Source: Cerioporus squamosus (lineage: Eukaryota; Basidiomycota; Agaricomycetes; Polyporales; Polyporaceae). From it: a stretch of DNA of 64,000 nt. The notes under the pieces are model-generated. The model was given only the letters and a program-made list of their open reading frames with translations. It was not told the origin of the DNA and made no database searches. Positions 11,522 to 23,309 of this stretch are shown one piece after another. Numbering within the stretch: position 1 is the first letter of the stretch; each line of letters begins with the position of its first letter. The position numbers were made by a program, and so were the translations under genes. The DNA lies in the NCBI GenBank assembly GCA_022592435.1, contig JABYQS010000003.1:186001-250000 (forward strand), written 5' to 3'.

Positions 11522-14371
11522 ATGCCGACAAACAATGCGGCCGCGCAGGCGGCGCCAGCAAACGGCGGTGGTGACAGAGCGGCAGAGGAATCGCCGCTGC
11601 GCAGGTTCTGGGGTATCGCGCAGGTAAGCAAATGCGTCTTGAAAGCTCATGCTGGTGATGACCGCGACTGGTGTCTGATATGTTTTCCGTGTAGCAAGTC
11701 CTGCTTTTTTGGGCAGTAGCTCAGCTCGGTACGCAGTATCAACTGTCGCTGTCCCAAGTGCGTCTGTGCTGACGCGCATGTGGTGTAGCTGGCAAGTTCC
11801 TCGGAAGCGGGAAGCAGCAAGAGCAAGCACAGCAGCAGGAGGCCGTGCCCGCCTCGTCCGTCCCCGAGGCGCAAGTGCCCGGACAGGCAGCCACTGCCAA
11901 TGCGGTCCCTACACACGCGGTCGCAGCCTGGCCGCTCGGACTTCCCTTGGCAATGCACGTACATCTTTCGACTTCTCCAACGGGCGATGTCTTCTCCTCG
12001 AAGTGGACGTCTGGGTACAGGAAGGACAAGGACGCTGAGCTGCCCAGCTTGGTGTGGAGGAACATCACCTTTGGCGACTGGAATGAGAAGCGGGTAGCGG
12101 ACTTCACCGTGAACCTGCCGGAGGTGCGTGGTACGTTCTGCATCATTGAAATCGCTCGTGAACGCAAGTTGTACTGTAGAGTGTCCTGAACAATGGATCC
12201 CTTTGGGCTGATGTCTTCCTTGTGCGAGATGGGGCTAGCCCGGATCCCTCGGACTCAAAATTCGACCCCCGGGCGGTTCACCACATCAGACACCGTGAGT
12301 AAAGCGCAGGAGGGCTTGGATGGATTGTTTGTTGATGCGATGTAGTCTTGACGAAATACCTCCCGAAGGCCAAAGTACGCAAGCAGAAGAACCTCTTGGG
12401 TGGATCCACGGACGATGCCGAGGAGGAGGTCGAAGAGGTAGCTTGGCTAATTCCGGACATACCACGCGTAACTGACCGAACACCACAGGAAGGAGACGTT
12501 ATCGTATCCCACTGGCATAATGTACATTTAACCTTCCCCTCGCAGTCCCTCCGAAAGCTGACTCGTTTCAGAACCTCACTCTTGCGTTAATCTCAGACAA
12601 TCCCGTAATCCCACTCCAGCAGGTTCAACCCGCGGCCGCGCGTTGTGAGTAGCTCCTCTATATCTTGCGGATGTCCATATGTACCCATGGCGATAACCCC
12701 ACAGACATCCAACTCACTCCCGAACGCGATGCAAGCGGACGGCCGTACTACTGGCCGATCATATTCCCCAACGAGTTCTGGCATTTGCGCTCGCAGTACA
12801 TAGAGATCAACTCGACCACGCCCACCGTACCTTTGCAGGTCGAGTTCCAGCCAATGTCGTACTGGAAGTTCACTATCTCGCGGCGCTCACGCAGACTTTC
12901 GCGGACGCTGCCCAGCAGCAGGGCGCCACGTCGGCTTCGGAGCTCGATGAAGTCAAGCGCATGCTCGTGGAGACGAACCCGTACTTCCTTGGGCTGACGG
13001 CGCTGGTCAGCATGTTGCACGTCGTGTAAGCTCTGCTGGTCGTCGCTGGTTATGCGTTTCGCTGATCTCTGAGGTTAGCTTCGAGTTCCTCGCCTTCAGC
13101 TCGGATGTCTCGCACTGGAGGCACAAGCAAGAGCTTGTCGGTGTCTCAGTCAGGTACGAGATTCCTTGTATTCAGAGTCACGGGAGCTCATAACGTTGCC
13201 TTCAGAACTGTTCGTCCAAGCGATGTCTTACAATCCGATATTGCCCTGACGTTCTCCGTCTCTAGATCGTTACAAACGTCGTGGTGCAGATCATCATCCT
13301 GCTCTACCTCATAGACAACAACGAACAGACCAGCTGGATGATTCTGATGGGGTCTGGCATCGGCGTTGTGATTGAGGCTTGGAAAGTGAGTTTCTCAGAG
13401 TGGTGAATGTTCGGCTTCACTGGCAGGTTGTTCAGGCTTCTGCACACAGATCACGAAGGCGGTCGACATCAGCCTGGCGCCATCCTCGGCGGGCTCTTTG
13501 TTGCCCTACAAGATTGATATCAAAGGTCAGAACGCGAGCTATGATAGACTCTGGCGACGCTCATCTGACTGGACGTCCTGCAGACAAGCATGTACTGAGC
13601 GAAGACGAGAAGAAGACGCAAGAGTGAGTTCTTCGGTCCCATGCGCCCTTCACTTTTCCAGCGGCACTGACACAAGAATAGATACGACAAGCTTGCGTTC
13701 CGCATCGTATCTTACTTCACTATCCCCTGTTTGGCCGCATACTCGGTGTATTCTCTCATCTATGAGACGCACCGAGGATGGTATTCTTTTGTTATCTCGA
13801 CCTTGACGTCATTCGTCTACATGTTCGGCTTTGTGAGTAGTTCCGCGTAGTCTACCGTGCGGGAAGTCTGACGCACCGACCCACTTTCAGGCGCAACTCA
13901 TCCCGCAATTGATCATCAACTACAAGCTGAAGAGTGTGGCTCATATGCCCATGAAGGCGATGGTCTACAAGACTCTGTCTACTGTGAGTGCTTCGACATT
14001 ATGTCATGACGCGTTTCTGAATGGAAGCTCTCTTAAGGTTGTCGATGACCTATTTGCGTACGTACTCCCCGGAATGTCCAGGTGTCCGAACACTCACGTT
14101 CGTTTATAGCTTCTGTATCAAGATGCCGGTTCTCCACCGGTTGGCGTGTTTCCGTGATGATGTTGTATTCCTAGTCTTCCTCTACCAGGTTAGTTCCTGA
14201 GCATCCACATAGCCGACCATTGTGCTAACCATGCATCCGCGATGCTCGCAGCGATGGATCTACCGAGTGGACCCCAAGCGGGTGAACGAGTACGGTCAGG
14301 TGGGGGCAAAGGACGTGGATGCCGTCGAAGGCAACGAGGAGACCAAGAAGGAATCGAAGAAGGACCGGTGA
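11522..14371 (+). CDS. CLPTM1-family multi-pass membrane protein
   Basis: Homologue of cleft lip and palate transmembrane protein 1, an ER/Golgi membrane family that in animals includes CLPTM1 and CLPTM1L. About 630 residues in more than 12 exons. Order: a short hydrophilic N-terminus, a first hydrophobic segment (QVLLFWAVAQLG), then a large lumenal domain. Diagnostic stretches are LAMHVHLS, SLVWRNITFGDW, DNPVIPLQQVQPA, YYWPIIFPNEFWHLR, ETNPYFLGLTALVSMLHV, FEFLAFSSDVSHWR and FRIVSYFTIPCLAAYSVYSL. The C-terminus holds the remaining membrane helices (FGFAQLIPQLIINYKLKSVAHMPMKA is continuous across one junction) and ends in a charged cytosolic tail, KKESKKDR. Animal members have been linked to receptor trafficking and lipid scrambling; the role in this fungus is unknown. 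Confidence 0.92.
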
Positions 14372-15017
14372 CGGCTCGGTTGAGAGATGTACGTGTCGAC
14401 CGGGGAAGTGTGGGGTCGAGGGCGTTGCGTGGATGCTATCTCGGCCGGAGCACCCAAGATCAGACGGCGTTTTGAGAGTTCTGAGGGTGGATAGGGCATG
14501 CGGGGACTTGCTCTACGGAGAGTGATGATAGATCGGATAATTTAGAACGGACTTACGCCCGGCTGCATTGCCCGAGAAGACTTGAAGTGTGTCGCTCGGT
14601 GATCCACAGCAGTTGAGGCACATGTGGATGGCCGTGCGCAGACAGTCGAACCACACGGCAAGATCTGTGGGCTCAGCTGACTACACGGCTGCTGGCGAAC
14701 GTGCTGCAGCGCTGCTCGGTGGTCGTGGTGCCGACAGACAGACAGGCACTGGCAGAGACAGCCTGCATCACAAATCATCTGCCTCGCGCGACGAGCAGGC
14801 GGAGATTCGGGCCGCATCCGGGTCGTGGAAAAAAAAATGGCGCTCCGATGTTCACTGACTCTCGGTGACTGCAGCCGCCGCCGTCTCTGCCTCTCTCTCT
14901 GTCCTCCATCGTCCTTGCGTCAACTGCCTCCGGCCGCTTGCTTCTCTCCCCTTCCTCGACACTCCGCCGTCCCTGTGATTTGTTCGACTCTGCTCCTCGA
15001 CCAGCAGCTGGCTTGCT
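14372..15017. other. Intergenic region, CLPTM1 to hypothetical gene
   Basis: Contains a run of nine A residues near 14828 and a strongly pyrimidine-rich stretch (about 14880-15000) directly before the next start codon, which looks like a fungal CT-rich promoter/5' UTR. No gene seen. Confidence 0.5.
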
Positions 15018-17973
15018 ATGGCCGCGAACGGCCATGACCCCACACATCTTGCGTGCAAGTGCCTGAACATCCGCATACATGCGCAGCCACCCAAGGACAC
15101 CCCGCCACCGGTCGAAGCTGGTTTCAACGCAGTCTACGTGGGCGACGAGGGCATACGAATTGTGAGTGACATCCCACGCGCGTCCCTTCGATGAGTCCTG
15201 ATGTTCATGGACTGCCAGGCGCATACCGAGGTCACCCTCAGGAGCCGCAGCAAAGCGGTCCCGCTCTCGAGCTCTCCTACCGCGGAGCTGACGCGCTATA
15301 CCACCGTCACTTGTCTTGTCTGTGGCCTTCCCACATATCGCGTCTCCCAGCGCATCACTCCGGACCTCAGTACCGAGGAGGGTCCGCTGCTGCCTACGGA
15401 CGACTGGGTCGAGAAGGAATTATGCAAGAGCTCTACCGGCTGGATTGAGGTTTTCCAAGGATGTCTGGTGAGTCACTCGGTTTGCCTCGTTCCTGGCACG
15501 ACGTACGATGTGTTCGACACCACCCTCCGCTGGATGCGGAGGTTGTCTCGTGCGGAGTTACGTGTGCCACCCGCATTGACGCCGTGTTATACATGGAACG
15601 CCGTTAACCATCGTCGCTCCGCAGACGGACAAGGAAATCGCTCAAGCGGAATCGTCGGTCATGTACTCCAAACTCTTCCATATCGTCCTTCCTGGCGGCA
15701 CGCCACCGTCTGCCACAGAACCCTCGGAGGACGAGCATCCCCATCCCATTAACGCCCGGGGACCATCTGAACAAGGGGGGAAGCATCTTCCCGAATTGCC
15801 ACCGCTCTTCCTTCCGCCTCCATTTACCCCATCGCATGCCGTCTTCTCCCACTTCTCCGCGGTCGCCACCGAACAGTCTCAGAAGCTCAGAGACGAGGCC
15901 GAAGAATACATCGCACAGGTCACGGAACAGCAGGTCGCGGAGATTCGAAAGGCCGAGGCCGCTCTGAAGCAAGAAGTCAACATGGTCTGGAGTCGCTTCC
16001 GGGATAGTCTTCGCCTTCATGAGCTGCCTGCTGGTCCGTCCAACAGACGTCGTTCTACTAGTGTCTCTGGACATGCCCGAATAAGCACTTCCAACCAAGG
16101 AACCTCTGCCTCTGTCCGCATAACCTCATTTGTCCCAACGCCTACTCCCTCCACGAAGACCTCGCCATCCCGAGCACCTATGCCGTCTGCTCTCTCTGCG
16201 TCGCTCAGGACGTCCGGTATGCATTACCCTGGCCATACATCGCAGGCGAACGGGAACGGAAACACTTCGCCTTCACGCCAGTCGCCACCCTCGCCATCAT
16301 CTGACCGCGGCAGGGCGTCTCCAGGCAGGTCTAGCACCACTCGTGTTCATTCTCTTCGCTCCGCTTCCACCGCGTCTTCGCGTACCGCCGCTCTGGCGAT
16401 TGATGCAGAGACCAGCATCCGCGAAGCGCACCGACGAGAGATGAACGAGGAGAAGGATATGGCCACCAGCTTCCGTTATGTCATGGACCTGGAAGCACAG
16501 ATGGAACAGCAGCGACTGCAGGCCGAAGATGAAGTCGCGTCACATCCTGCTGTGTCGACTTCTGAAGTCGCTGCTGAGAGCAGCGCTACTGCCGCTGCAC
16601 GTGGACACTCGCCGCGCGTGCATAGGAGCGCGATCAAGCACAGTGCTACGACGGAGGGGGTCGGCTCACCAAAGGACAACGCTAAAGACGAAGCAAAGGA
16701 TGGTGCTGGTGCCGAGGAGCACAAGGGCAAGGGCAAGAGGAAGGTGACTTTCGATGTTGAGCCCGAGGTAGCGGTCATCGATGATGAGCCAACACCTACC
16801 AATCCCAACGAAGGTGAGTGATATGCGAGTGACCAAGCTAATTGGGAAGCTTACGGACATCCGTCAGATGCCATCTTCGACATGGACAACGAGTCGGAGC
16901 ATTCTGCAAACACGCGCGTCGAAGCTCAGCCTGAGCCGCCCAAGCCCACGCCCCCTCCTACTCAGAACCGTGTACGCAGTCCCCCTAGGCCCAGTCACAG
17001 TCGCTCTTCAAGCGGGTCTGGCCTGCCTCCTCACCTGTCGTTGTTGCGACCTGCATCGTTGCCGGCGCCGTCTGCTATGCGTCCACCACAGCGTCACCCG
17101 ACGCCGCCCAGCAACGAAGCCGCTGAACGGAGTCGGGCTCTGCGGGAGGCCTTGGTGACGGTAGAGGCTCAAAGAGCACGGGCAGCTGTTGAGAGTCCTA
17201 TCGAAATCGCGCCGGATGAGTCTTATGCTCCCGAGGAACCGGCCGATCCACGCGAGGCTGAGCTTCTGAGGCTCGTCGCGGCAAGCACCCCCAGCCATCG
17301 GAGTGCCTGGAAGAAGAACAGCAAGGCTTGGCAAGTGTTCTACAACCGGCGCGAGCGCAGGGCGGGCCAGGTTGGGCCTGAACCCATCTCGGAAGAAGGC
17401 AACTACGTGTTGGATGATTTTGATCCACAGGCTGGTCGTCGCTTCAACGGCGTACCGGATAGCGATGTCACTGACGAGGACGGTTCCGAGGGTGAGTCTG
17501 TGGTGTTTGCTGTCTACGCTTGCATCTCACATCATGTTGCAGACGACAAGTGGACGAGCACCAACGACCACCCGATCGCACAGTCCGTTCCCATTCCCAT
17601 CGGCCCGCTCAGCCAGCATAGGCAGTCGTTTGGGGTGCCTCAGTATCAGCCGAAGACATCGCTCTCAGATCGCCCGGGCATGCTCGTCCCACCTCTTCGC
17701 AATAGCACCACCTCTGCATCCCTGCGCCGTGCTTCGTATGCCGGGCGCGACCCAGGCGCACTTGACTTCACCGCTGACGGAGATGATGATGACGATGAAG
17801 ATGTGCCCAGCGATCCAGAAACGGGTGGTAAGGCTCGACAGCGCGCTTTGAAGATACTGAAGGCGCGCAACGAGATGCCAGCAGCTGGTGCGTTCTACTT
17901 CCCATCACGCGCATGTGGGCATGGTATGCTGACGATACATCGTTTGGAAGGCATGTGGAGAAGTCTGACGTGA
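15018..17973 (+). CDS. Large low-complexity protein, function unknown
   Basis: Unrecognised protein of roughly 850 residues in about six exons. The first 130 residues are the most ordered part and carry two cysteine pairs: ACKCLN near residue 14 and TCLVCGLP near residue 85. The spacing suggests a zinc site, vaguely like GFA-type or Yippee/Mis18-type folds, but I cannot assign it. A coiled-coil-like segment follows (SQKLRDEAEEYIAQ, VAEIRKAEAALKQEV). Then come long Ser/Pro/Arg-rich stretches, a basic patch (KGKGKRKVTF), acidic runs (DDDDDEDVPSDPE) and a last mini-exon giving AAGMWRSLT. Low-complexity stretches rich in SP/TP sites suggest a regulated nuclear or scaffold protein; this is inference. 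Stop TGA 17971-17973. Confidence 0.7.
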
Positions 17974-18582
17974 CACTTGGAGTACGAAGACGACGATCAA
18001 CGACTACCCGATACTCCGCCTACTCTAATATTGTTGTAATCGCCTCCGTCCCGTCCCACTGCATCAACAGTTGTTTGTACATCTTGCACTACTAGTTCTC
18101 CTCGTCACCCTGCTGCTCTGCCACAATTCCCGATGTTCTTGTCTAATGTCCTCAATGTGTCAAACCAACGACGTCGACGCTCTGTATCACCGCTGTCATA
18201 CCTGCTCTGTACATATCTGTATTCTTACTGCTTACGATGACGAGCAAACACAGTCCTAACCTTCCCCCCACGCAACGGGTCGCCACATCTCGAGGTACCT
18301 CGTCCGTTCGCGATGATGTTGAATATGTGCTGTCACTCGAATAACGAAACTGGACAATGTGTCAGTAGCTTCAGTCCTTGTTCCAGGTAGGAGGGAGCCG
18401 GGTGTGATTCAGGACATTAATAGGCTATTCTCTATCTAACGCAACTTTTGTGTTACATGTATGGTGCGAGCGAGGGAGTCCGTGATTGCAGCAACGCATT
18501 GAAACGTCTACGCCCCTCTCCCCTCGACGATCGAAGGGGGAAGGGAGGACGGAGAGGGGGAGGGGAAGGGGGAGGGCGGTAC
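17974..18582. other. Convergent intergenic region with purine-rich tract
   Basis: Shared 3' flank of the unknown protein (plus) and the SET-type gene (minus). The only notable element is the G-rich tract near 18529-18580. Confidence 0.55.
18556..18576 (+). other. G-quadruplex-type motif
   Basis: Four runs of three or more G (5, 4, 5 and 3 long) separated by one or two A residues, inside a longer purine tract from about 18529. It fits the standard G3+ with loops 1-7 pattern. It lies 7 bases beyond the stop of the SET-type gene, on the strand opposite its coding strand, so the mRNA copy would be C-rich. Whether it folds is not known. Confidence 0.6.
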
Positions 18583-19925
18583 TTAGTCAGGGCCTCTGTC
18601 AGGAATACGCTCGTGACGCATGATACTCTCCACCTTCGACTCGTCTTTTTGCACGCCGAGCTCCGCGTCCTCCTTCTCGATGTCCTGGATGACCTCGCCC
18701 ATGCAGCGCTCGCACTCGCACTTGAACCTCCAGCCGCGTGCGAGCTCGACGCGGCGGCGGTAGCGCGCCCCCTCGACCGTCTCGTCCTCGTGCTGGGTGA
18801 CGTCGACCCAGGCGATCGTGATCTCGTCGCCCTTCTTGATGTCGCGGTTTGCGATGAGCTGGAGCTCGTTGGTTGACTCGAAGACGGGCCGGGCAGACGG
18901 GTCGCAGGAATGCGCAGCCTATGGGAAGCGAGAAGAATTTAGCTGACGTCCCATTCTGTGATACCTGGGGGATGCTCACATATGAGGACACAAGGTAGAT
19001 GCCACTTCCGATCTGGCGAGACGTGCCGTGAGGAGTGCGCGTCCTCTCCTGGTCCTCCGGACGCTCGGTAGGAGCAGGCTGAACAGAAGTACAGAAGTAT
19101 GGCATGAGCAACGTCATCTTGGGCATTGGAATGCGAACATACCCTGTCATCCCGACCGCCATTGGGACATACACCGATGGCGTTGTACGACATCTTACCA
19201 ACAAGAATCGCGTGCTTGTCTTCCAAGATTGACTGCTCGAGCCCAGGCAGCGCGGAGCCGAGCACCTCGCGCAAGAGCTTGACCTCTTCGTCCGTGACGT
19301 GGCCTTCGAGGAAGCGCAGCCTCTCGATGTGGTCCTGGATGCCGTACAGGTCCTTGCCGTCCGCCATCCGCTCGAGCTCCTTCGCGAGCGGGCCTCCCTT
19401 GTCCTTGCTCATCTTCTGCGTCTCGAGCGCGACCTGCTTGCTGACGAAGCGCGCTCCGAGGATGTTCGCCTGCTTGGCCTTGGCCTTATACCAATCGAGA
19501 TACGCATTTTGCACCGCGTCCCGCTTGTCGACCGTCAATGCGCTCATGCCCATGTCCAGGTCAGGAGGCAACACTGGATCGAGGCCGAAGAACATGTTCT
19601 GCCACGAGTAGTACGCCTTGTCCTTGCATTCCTGCGAGCAGAAGACGGAACCGAGCTTGTCCTTTGCAGGAACGATGGCTGAGCCTTCCTCGAGGCGCTT
19701 GAAGCAGAACGAACAGTGTGTGGCTTTGCCTTCGAGATCGGAGTCCAACGCGACGACGACAGGTGTTTCCTGAAAGCTATCCTCTCAATAAAGCGGCCTG
19801 CAAATCGTAAACCATCAGCCTACCGTGTAGATCACGTCTCCGGCAGCGAAGTCCTTCTCGGCAACGAGGATTTTCTTGGTAGCCAGGTTGCCTTGACCGC
19901 CGGTATGCTGTACGGAGACATTCAT
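18583..19925 (-). CDS. SET domain protein with MYND-like zinc motif (SMYD type)
   Basis: Predicted lysine methyltransferase-like protein of about 385 residues. Start ATG at 19925; exon 1 gives the first SET strands (KKILVAEKDFAAGDVIY), a 54-nt intron follows, then ETPVVVAL. A MYND-like Cys/His cluster follows (HCSFCFKRLEEGSAIV, SVFCSQECKDKAY), inserted into the SET domain as in SMYD proteins. After a helical stretch the C-terminal SET part appears: GSGIYLVSSY, AHSCDPSARP, LIANRDIKKGDEITIAWVD, then the post-SET cysteines RFKCECERCMGEV. The usual NHSC motif reads AHSC, so the SAM-contacting Asn is replaced; activity is therefore uncertain. Ends with RGPD and TAA at 18585-18583. Same strand as Tom20, 252 bp downstream of it. 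Confidence 0.85.
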
Positions 19926-20177
19926 TCTCTTGGGTGGGAAGTAATCGTAGTAACCTAACGCCACAGCAGTCGAGGTATACTCAGTCAAGCCAGTTCACAT
20001 TACTTCGAACATTCACGGCTCACCTTCGACACGAGACGCGACCTGAACACGGTGAAGATAGAGGGGGGAAGAACAAACGTATATTAGAGATGGTCGATGG
20101 CAAAGCACAAATGAAGCAGGAGAGGACGAAGTAGCGTGCAGCGTCGTTATAGAATTCGTGCTAGGGGTAGCCCAAAC

Positions 20178-20956
20178 TCATGGCGCCGCCTGGCTCCCCG
20201 GGTCCGTGAGCTGATCCCACTCTTGTGAGGACGTTTCAGATGGGGGCCCCGAACGCGTCGGGCTGGTCTCCACCTCTTCTGCAGGCTCCTCGCGCCGCTT
20301 CTCCGAGCCCGGAGGAACACTCACATCCGCGTTAACCAGTTCCATGAAGATCTATTCCCTGTGTAAGCAGTGGATCATAGGCCCAGTACTATGCACACGT
20401 ACCTTGAAGACAGGTTCCGGCAGCGTCTGTTGAAGCATCATGATGAACTCAACAGGCGATGGGTATACCCTCAGTGCCCGGAAGAAGGCCATGGCGGCGG
20501 GGAGGTAGAAGGCGGAGCCTGATCAACACACGCATGAATATCGAACGACACGAGAGCAAAGACGCTACGCACCCTTTTGCACCAATTGGTCACCAACCTG
20601 GACTTGCATCATGAAGTATCCCTCCTTCTCGTCCGGAGTCGGTGGCACCTCCTCCTCCCGGATCTTAAGCAGAGCAGACTTGATCTCTGCGGCGTTCACT
20701 ACAGTCGCCGCACTTGAAGCAGCCTTGGCCTGTTCTGTCTGCTTGGTTACCTTCTTCTTGTCCTTCCCTGTAGCATGAGGCGCGTGAGTTCACGAGAGCT
20801 GGCACAATGAGGCGTCATCATCCACGTACGCAGTTTCTTGCGGAACTCGGTGTCATTTCGCCGCTTGTAGTCGAAATAAACCGCGTAGGCGAGGAGGCCG
20901 CCAAGGACCGTGACGGTCGCGACTGTGAGCACTGAGGTTGTCCGGGAGGAGGACAT
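20178..20956 (-). CDS. TOM20: Mitochondrial import receptor subunit Tom20
   Basis: Outer-membrane receptor of the TOM complex that binds amphipathic presequences. About 205 residues in four exons. The N-terminus (SSSRTTSVLTVATVTV, then LLAYAVYFDYKRRND) is the signal-anchor helix followed by basic residues. A Lys-rich linker (KDKKKVTKQTEQAKAA) follows. The cytosolic TPR-like receptor domain is clear: GYFMMQVQVGDQLVQKG, AAMAFFRALRVYPSPVEF, MMLQQTLPEPVFKIFMELV. It ends in an acidic, Ser-rich tail and stops at 20178 (TGA). Start ATG 20956-20954 is the only one that gives the anchor. It is divergent from the AAA ATPase gene, with 280 bp between start codons. Confidence 0.93.
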
Positions 20957-21152
20957 GGTCGGTGGTGAAGTGGAAGTTTGTGCGTAATCCGCCCTTCCAC
21001 TGTCTCTCGGCCATGTCCGGGAAGCTGCACGTGCCTCCTTCGAGCGTCATCAAGGGCGCCTGTGTGGTCCTTCTCTGACCACAGGCGGCGGCGACTCCGG
21101 CGCAGCACAGAACTCGAATTCAGTTGTCGCGCTGGGTGCCAAACGTGGAGGC

Positions 21153-21158
21153 TATAAA
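21153..21158 (+). promoter_or_regulatory. TATA box, AAA ATPase promoter
   Basis: TATAAA 79-84 bases before the ATG at 21237, in the 280 bp divergent region shared with Tom20. Position fits a fungal TATA element for the plus-strand gene. Confidence 0.55.
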
Positions 21159-21236
21159 GACGTTCACTCGACACGCAAGCTCCTTCCTGCATCCTCCACC
21201 TACCCTCGGCGGCATTTCGTGTTCACGCTTGACATC

Positions 21237-23309
21237 ATGGCCCACAATGCCCATTCTCCGCTGAGCCCAAAGGATCTTGAGGACGCATTCATCAAGGTCA
21301 CATTCGAGGAGGATAGTATTCATCCCGGTGCTGCGGCTGGAGACCCGGCGTATGATCCATGGGTTGACCAGGGTGGGTCGCATATAGACATGGCAGTCTA
21401 GGTAGACATCTATAATGATCCATATCTGACCCAGCATCCAACAAGTTCAGCGACCCTGCTGTATTCGGGTTCGTTTGTCTAGTCGCAGTATTAGTGATGT
21501 CCAACCTCATTTAACGCAACACAGGGCGAGGCAGCTTCGCAAGCTGTACCCGAACCATTCCATTGTGCTCGCTTACGACTCGACGGTCAACATCTTCGGC
21601 TTCCCCGGGGCAATTATACAGCCTCTCTCGCCTCCAGACCTGATCTCCTCCGTGTACTTCATCCCTCTCGCCAGACGCCTATCGCAGGTACCTGGAATAC
21701 TGGTCGACTCGATTTTGTTCGGCTCCTTCCGAGTAGCTTGGGATGTACGTGTCCTCCCATGAGTCCCATCCTTTCCCTCGTCTCATCCTTGCTCGTTGGT
21801 GGCACAGAAATACGATTTCCTGCTCTACGTCGTGAAGGTAGGAACCCTGGTCTTATGTGTAGTATCTGTTACTGAACACTTCCACCAGTATCCTTTCGGC
21901 TTTGGTCAGCAAATCCAGCATTATATCATCCACGATGGACCGGAGGAACCCGCGAGAACCCTCTTGGTCGCTGCTGGAGGCTGGAATGCCCAGCTACATG
22001 ACGAAATCCTTGTCTTCAACTCCGGCTACTGGCAGAAGGACCGCGGGCTATGGACCGAGGTCCAGAAGGCAAATTGGGCCGATGTGATTCTGAAGGAGGA
22101 GTTCAAGAGTGCCCTGAAGAAGGACATCTACGGCTTTTTTACCTCGGAGAAGTTGTACAAGTCGCTTGCTATCCCTTGGAAGGTAATTCAGAATGCGAAT
22201 TTGCCTCAGTGTACTGCTGATTCGGCCCATCGCAGCGTGGTCTCATCATGTATGGCCCTCCCGGTATGTTTCCGCTTCAAACCTCCGCGCTTGCCGCTGA
22301 ATGTGCCTTGCAGGAAATGGCAAGACCATCAGCATGAAAGCTGTGATGAAGGATTGCGATGCCCGAGGATACTCTCCTCTCTACGTGAAGTCCTTCAAAT
22401 CCTGGGCCGGCGAAGAAGCCGCCATGCAAATAGTGTTTGACAAGGCCAGAGAAATGGCTCCATGCGTTCTCATCCTCGAAGACCTAGACTCTCTCATCAA
22501 CAATGCCAACCGTTCCTTCTTCCTCAACCAACTCGATGGTTTCGAAGGAAACGACGGGCTGCTACTCATCGGCTCGACAAACCATTTCGATCAGTTGGAT
22601 CCAGCCCTGAACAACCGTCCCAGCCGTTTCGATCGCAAATAGTACGTAAAATCGGAGCCTCATATCATTGCTCTAGACTACTCACACTCTATGTCGGACG
22701 ACATAGCCTCTTCGATGATCCAGACGAGGAAGAGCGGACGTTGTACATCCAGTACTGGCAGGACAAGCTGAAGTCCAATGACAGTGTCTCCTTCCCAGAC
22801 GATCTCGTTGAAGAAGTCGCCAGCACGACAGATGGGTTCAGTTTCGCGTACCTCAAGGAAGCCTTGTACGTGACTGGATGTCAGCCATGCGCGAGGATAG
22901 ACATACTAATAAGGTCAAAATGGCTCACAGTGTATCTTCGCTCGTGCTATTGGCGGGGTATGAGGATGACAAGAAGCCCGAGTTCCGCGAGGTGCTCCTC
23001 AGTCAAGTCAAGAAGCTGCGCGAGCAGCTGGACAAGAACAAGGACACGCTCGTACCTCCGCAATCGACTCCTGTAGGATATGTATCTGCCTCCGCGCACT
23101 CGAACGGCGCTCCTCGCATGCAGATCGACGAGCGTTCCATTGGACAACCTCGCGTCTGGGATGCTGCTCCCGGCCCCGTCGGACGAATGCCCGGCGCTCT
23201 CCCTGCTGGCCCGAGTCAGCAGCCAGGACCGAGCGCCAGGGCGCGCGTCCCTGGCAGGGAATGTTGTCCATGCCTTTGGCAAGTCCTTCATCTCGTGATT
23301 GATGCCTGA
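21237..23309 (+). CDS. AAA-type ATPase, fungal single-domain family
   Basis: P-loop ATPase of about 560 residues in eight or so exons. N-terminal domain to about residue 280 is fungal-specific ([48 protein letters not shown]). The AAA module follows: [14 protein letters not shown] (Walker A), [11 protein letters not shown] (Walker B), sensor-1 region [17 protein letters not shown], and the arginine-containing RPSRFDRKY. Walker A is split by an intron (22264-22313) between GPP and GNGKT. A helical lid with [13 protein letters not shown] follows and then a Gly/Pro-rich tail. It is distantly like Bcs1 in the core, but lacks the Bcs1 N-domain and a clear membrane helix. Two C-terminal ends are possible: the frame stopping at 23309, or an alternative frame ending HAFGKSFIS at 23298 if an unseen short intron exists. 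Confidence 0.85.
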
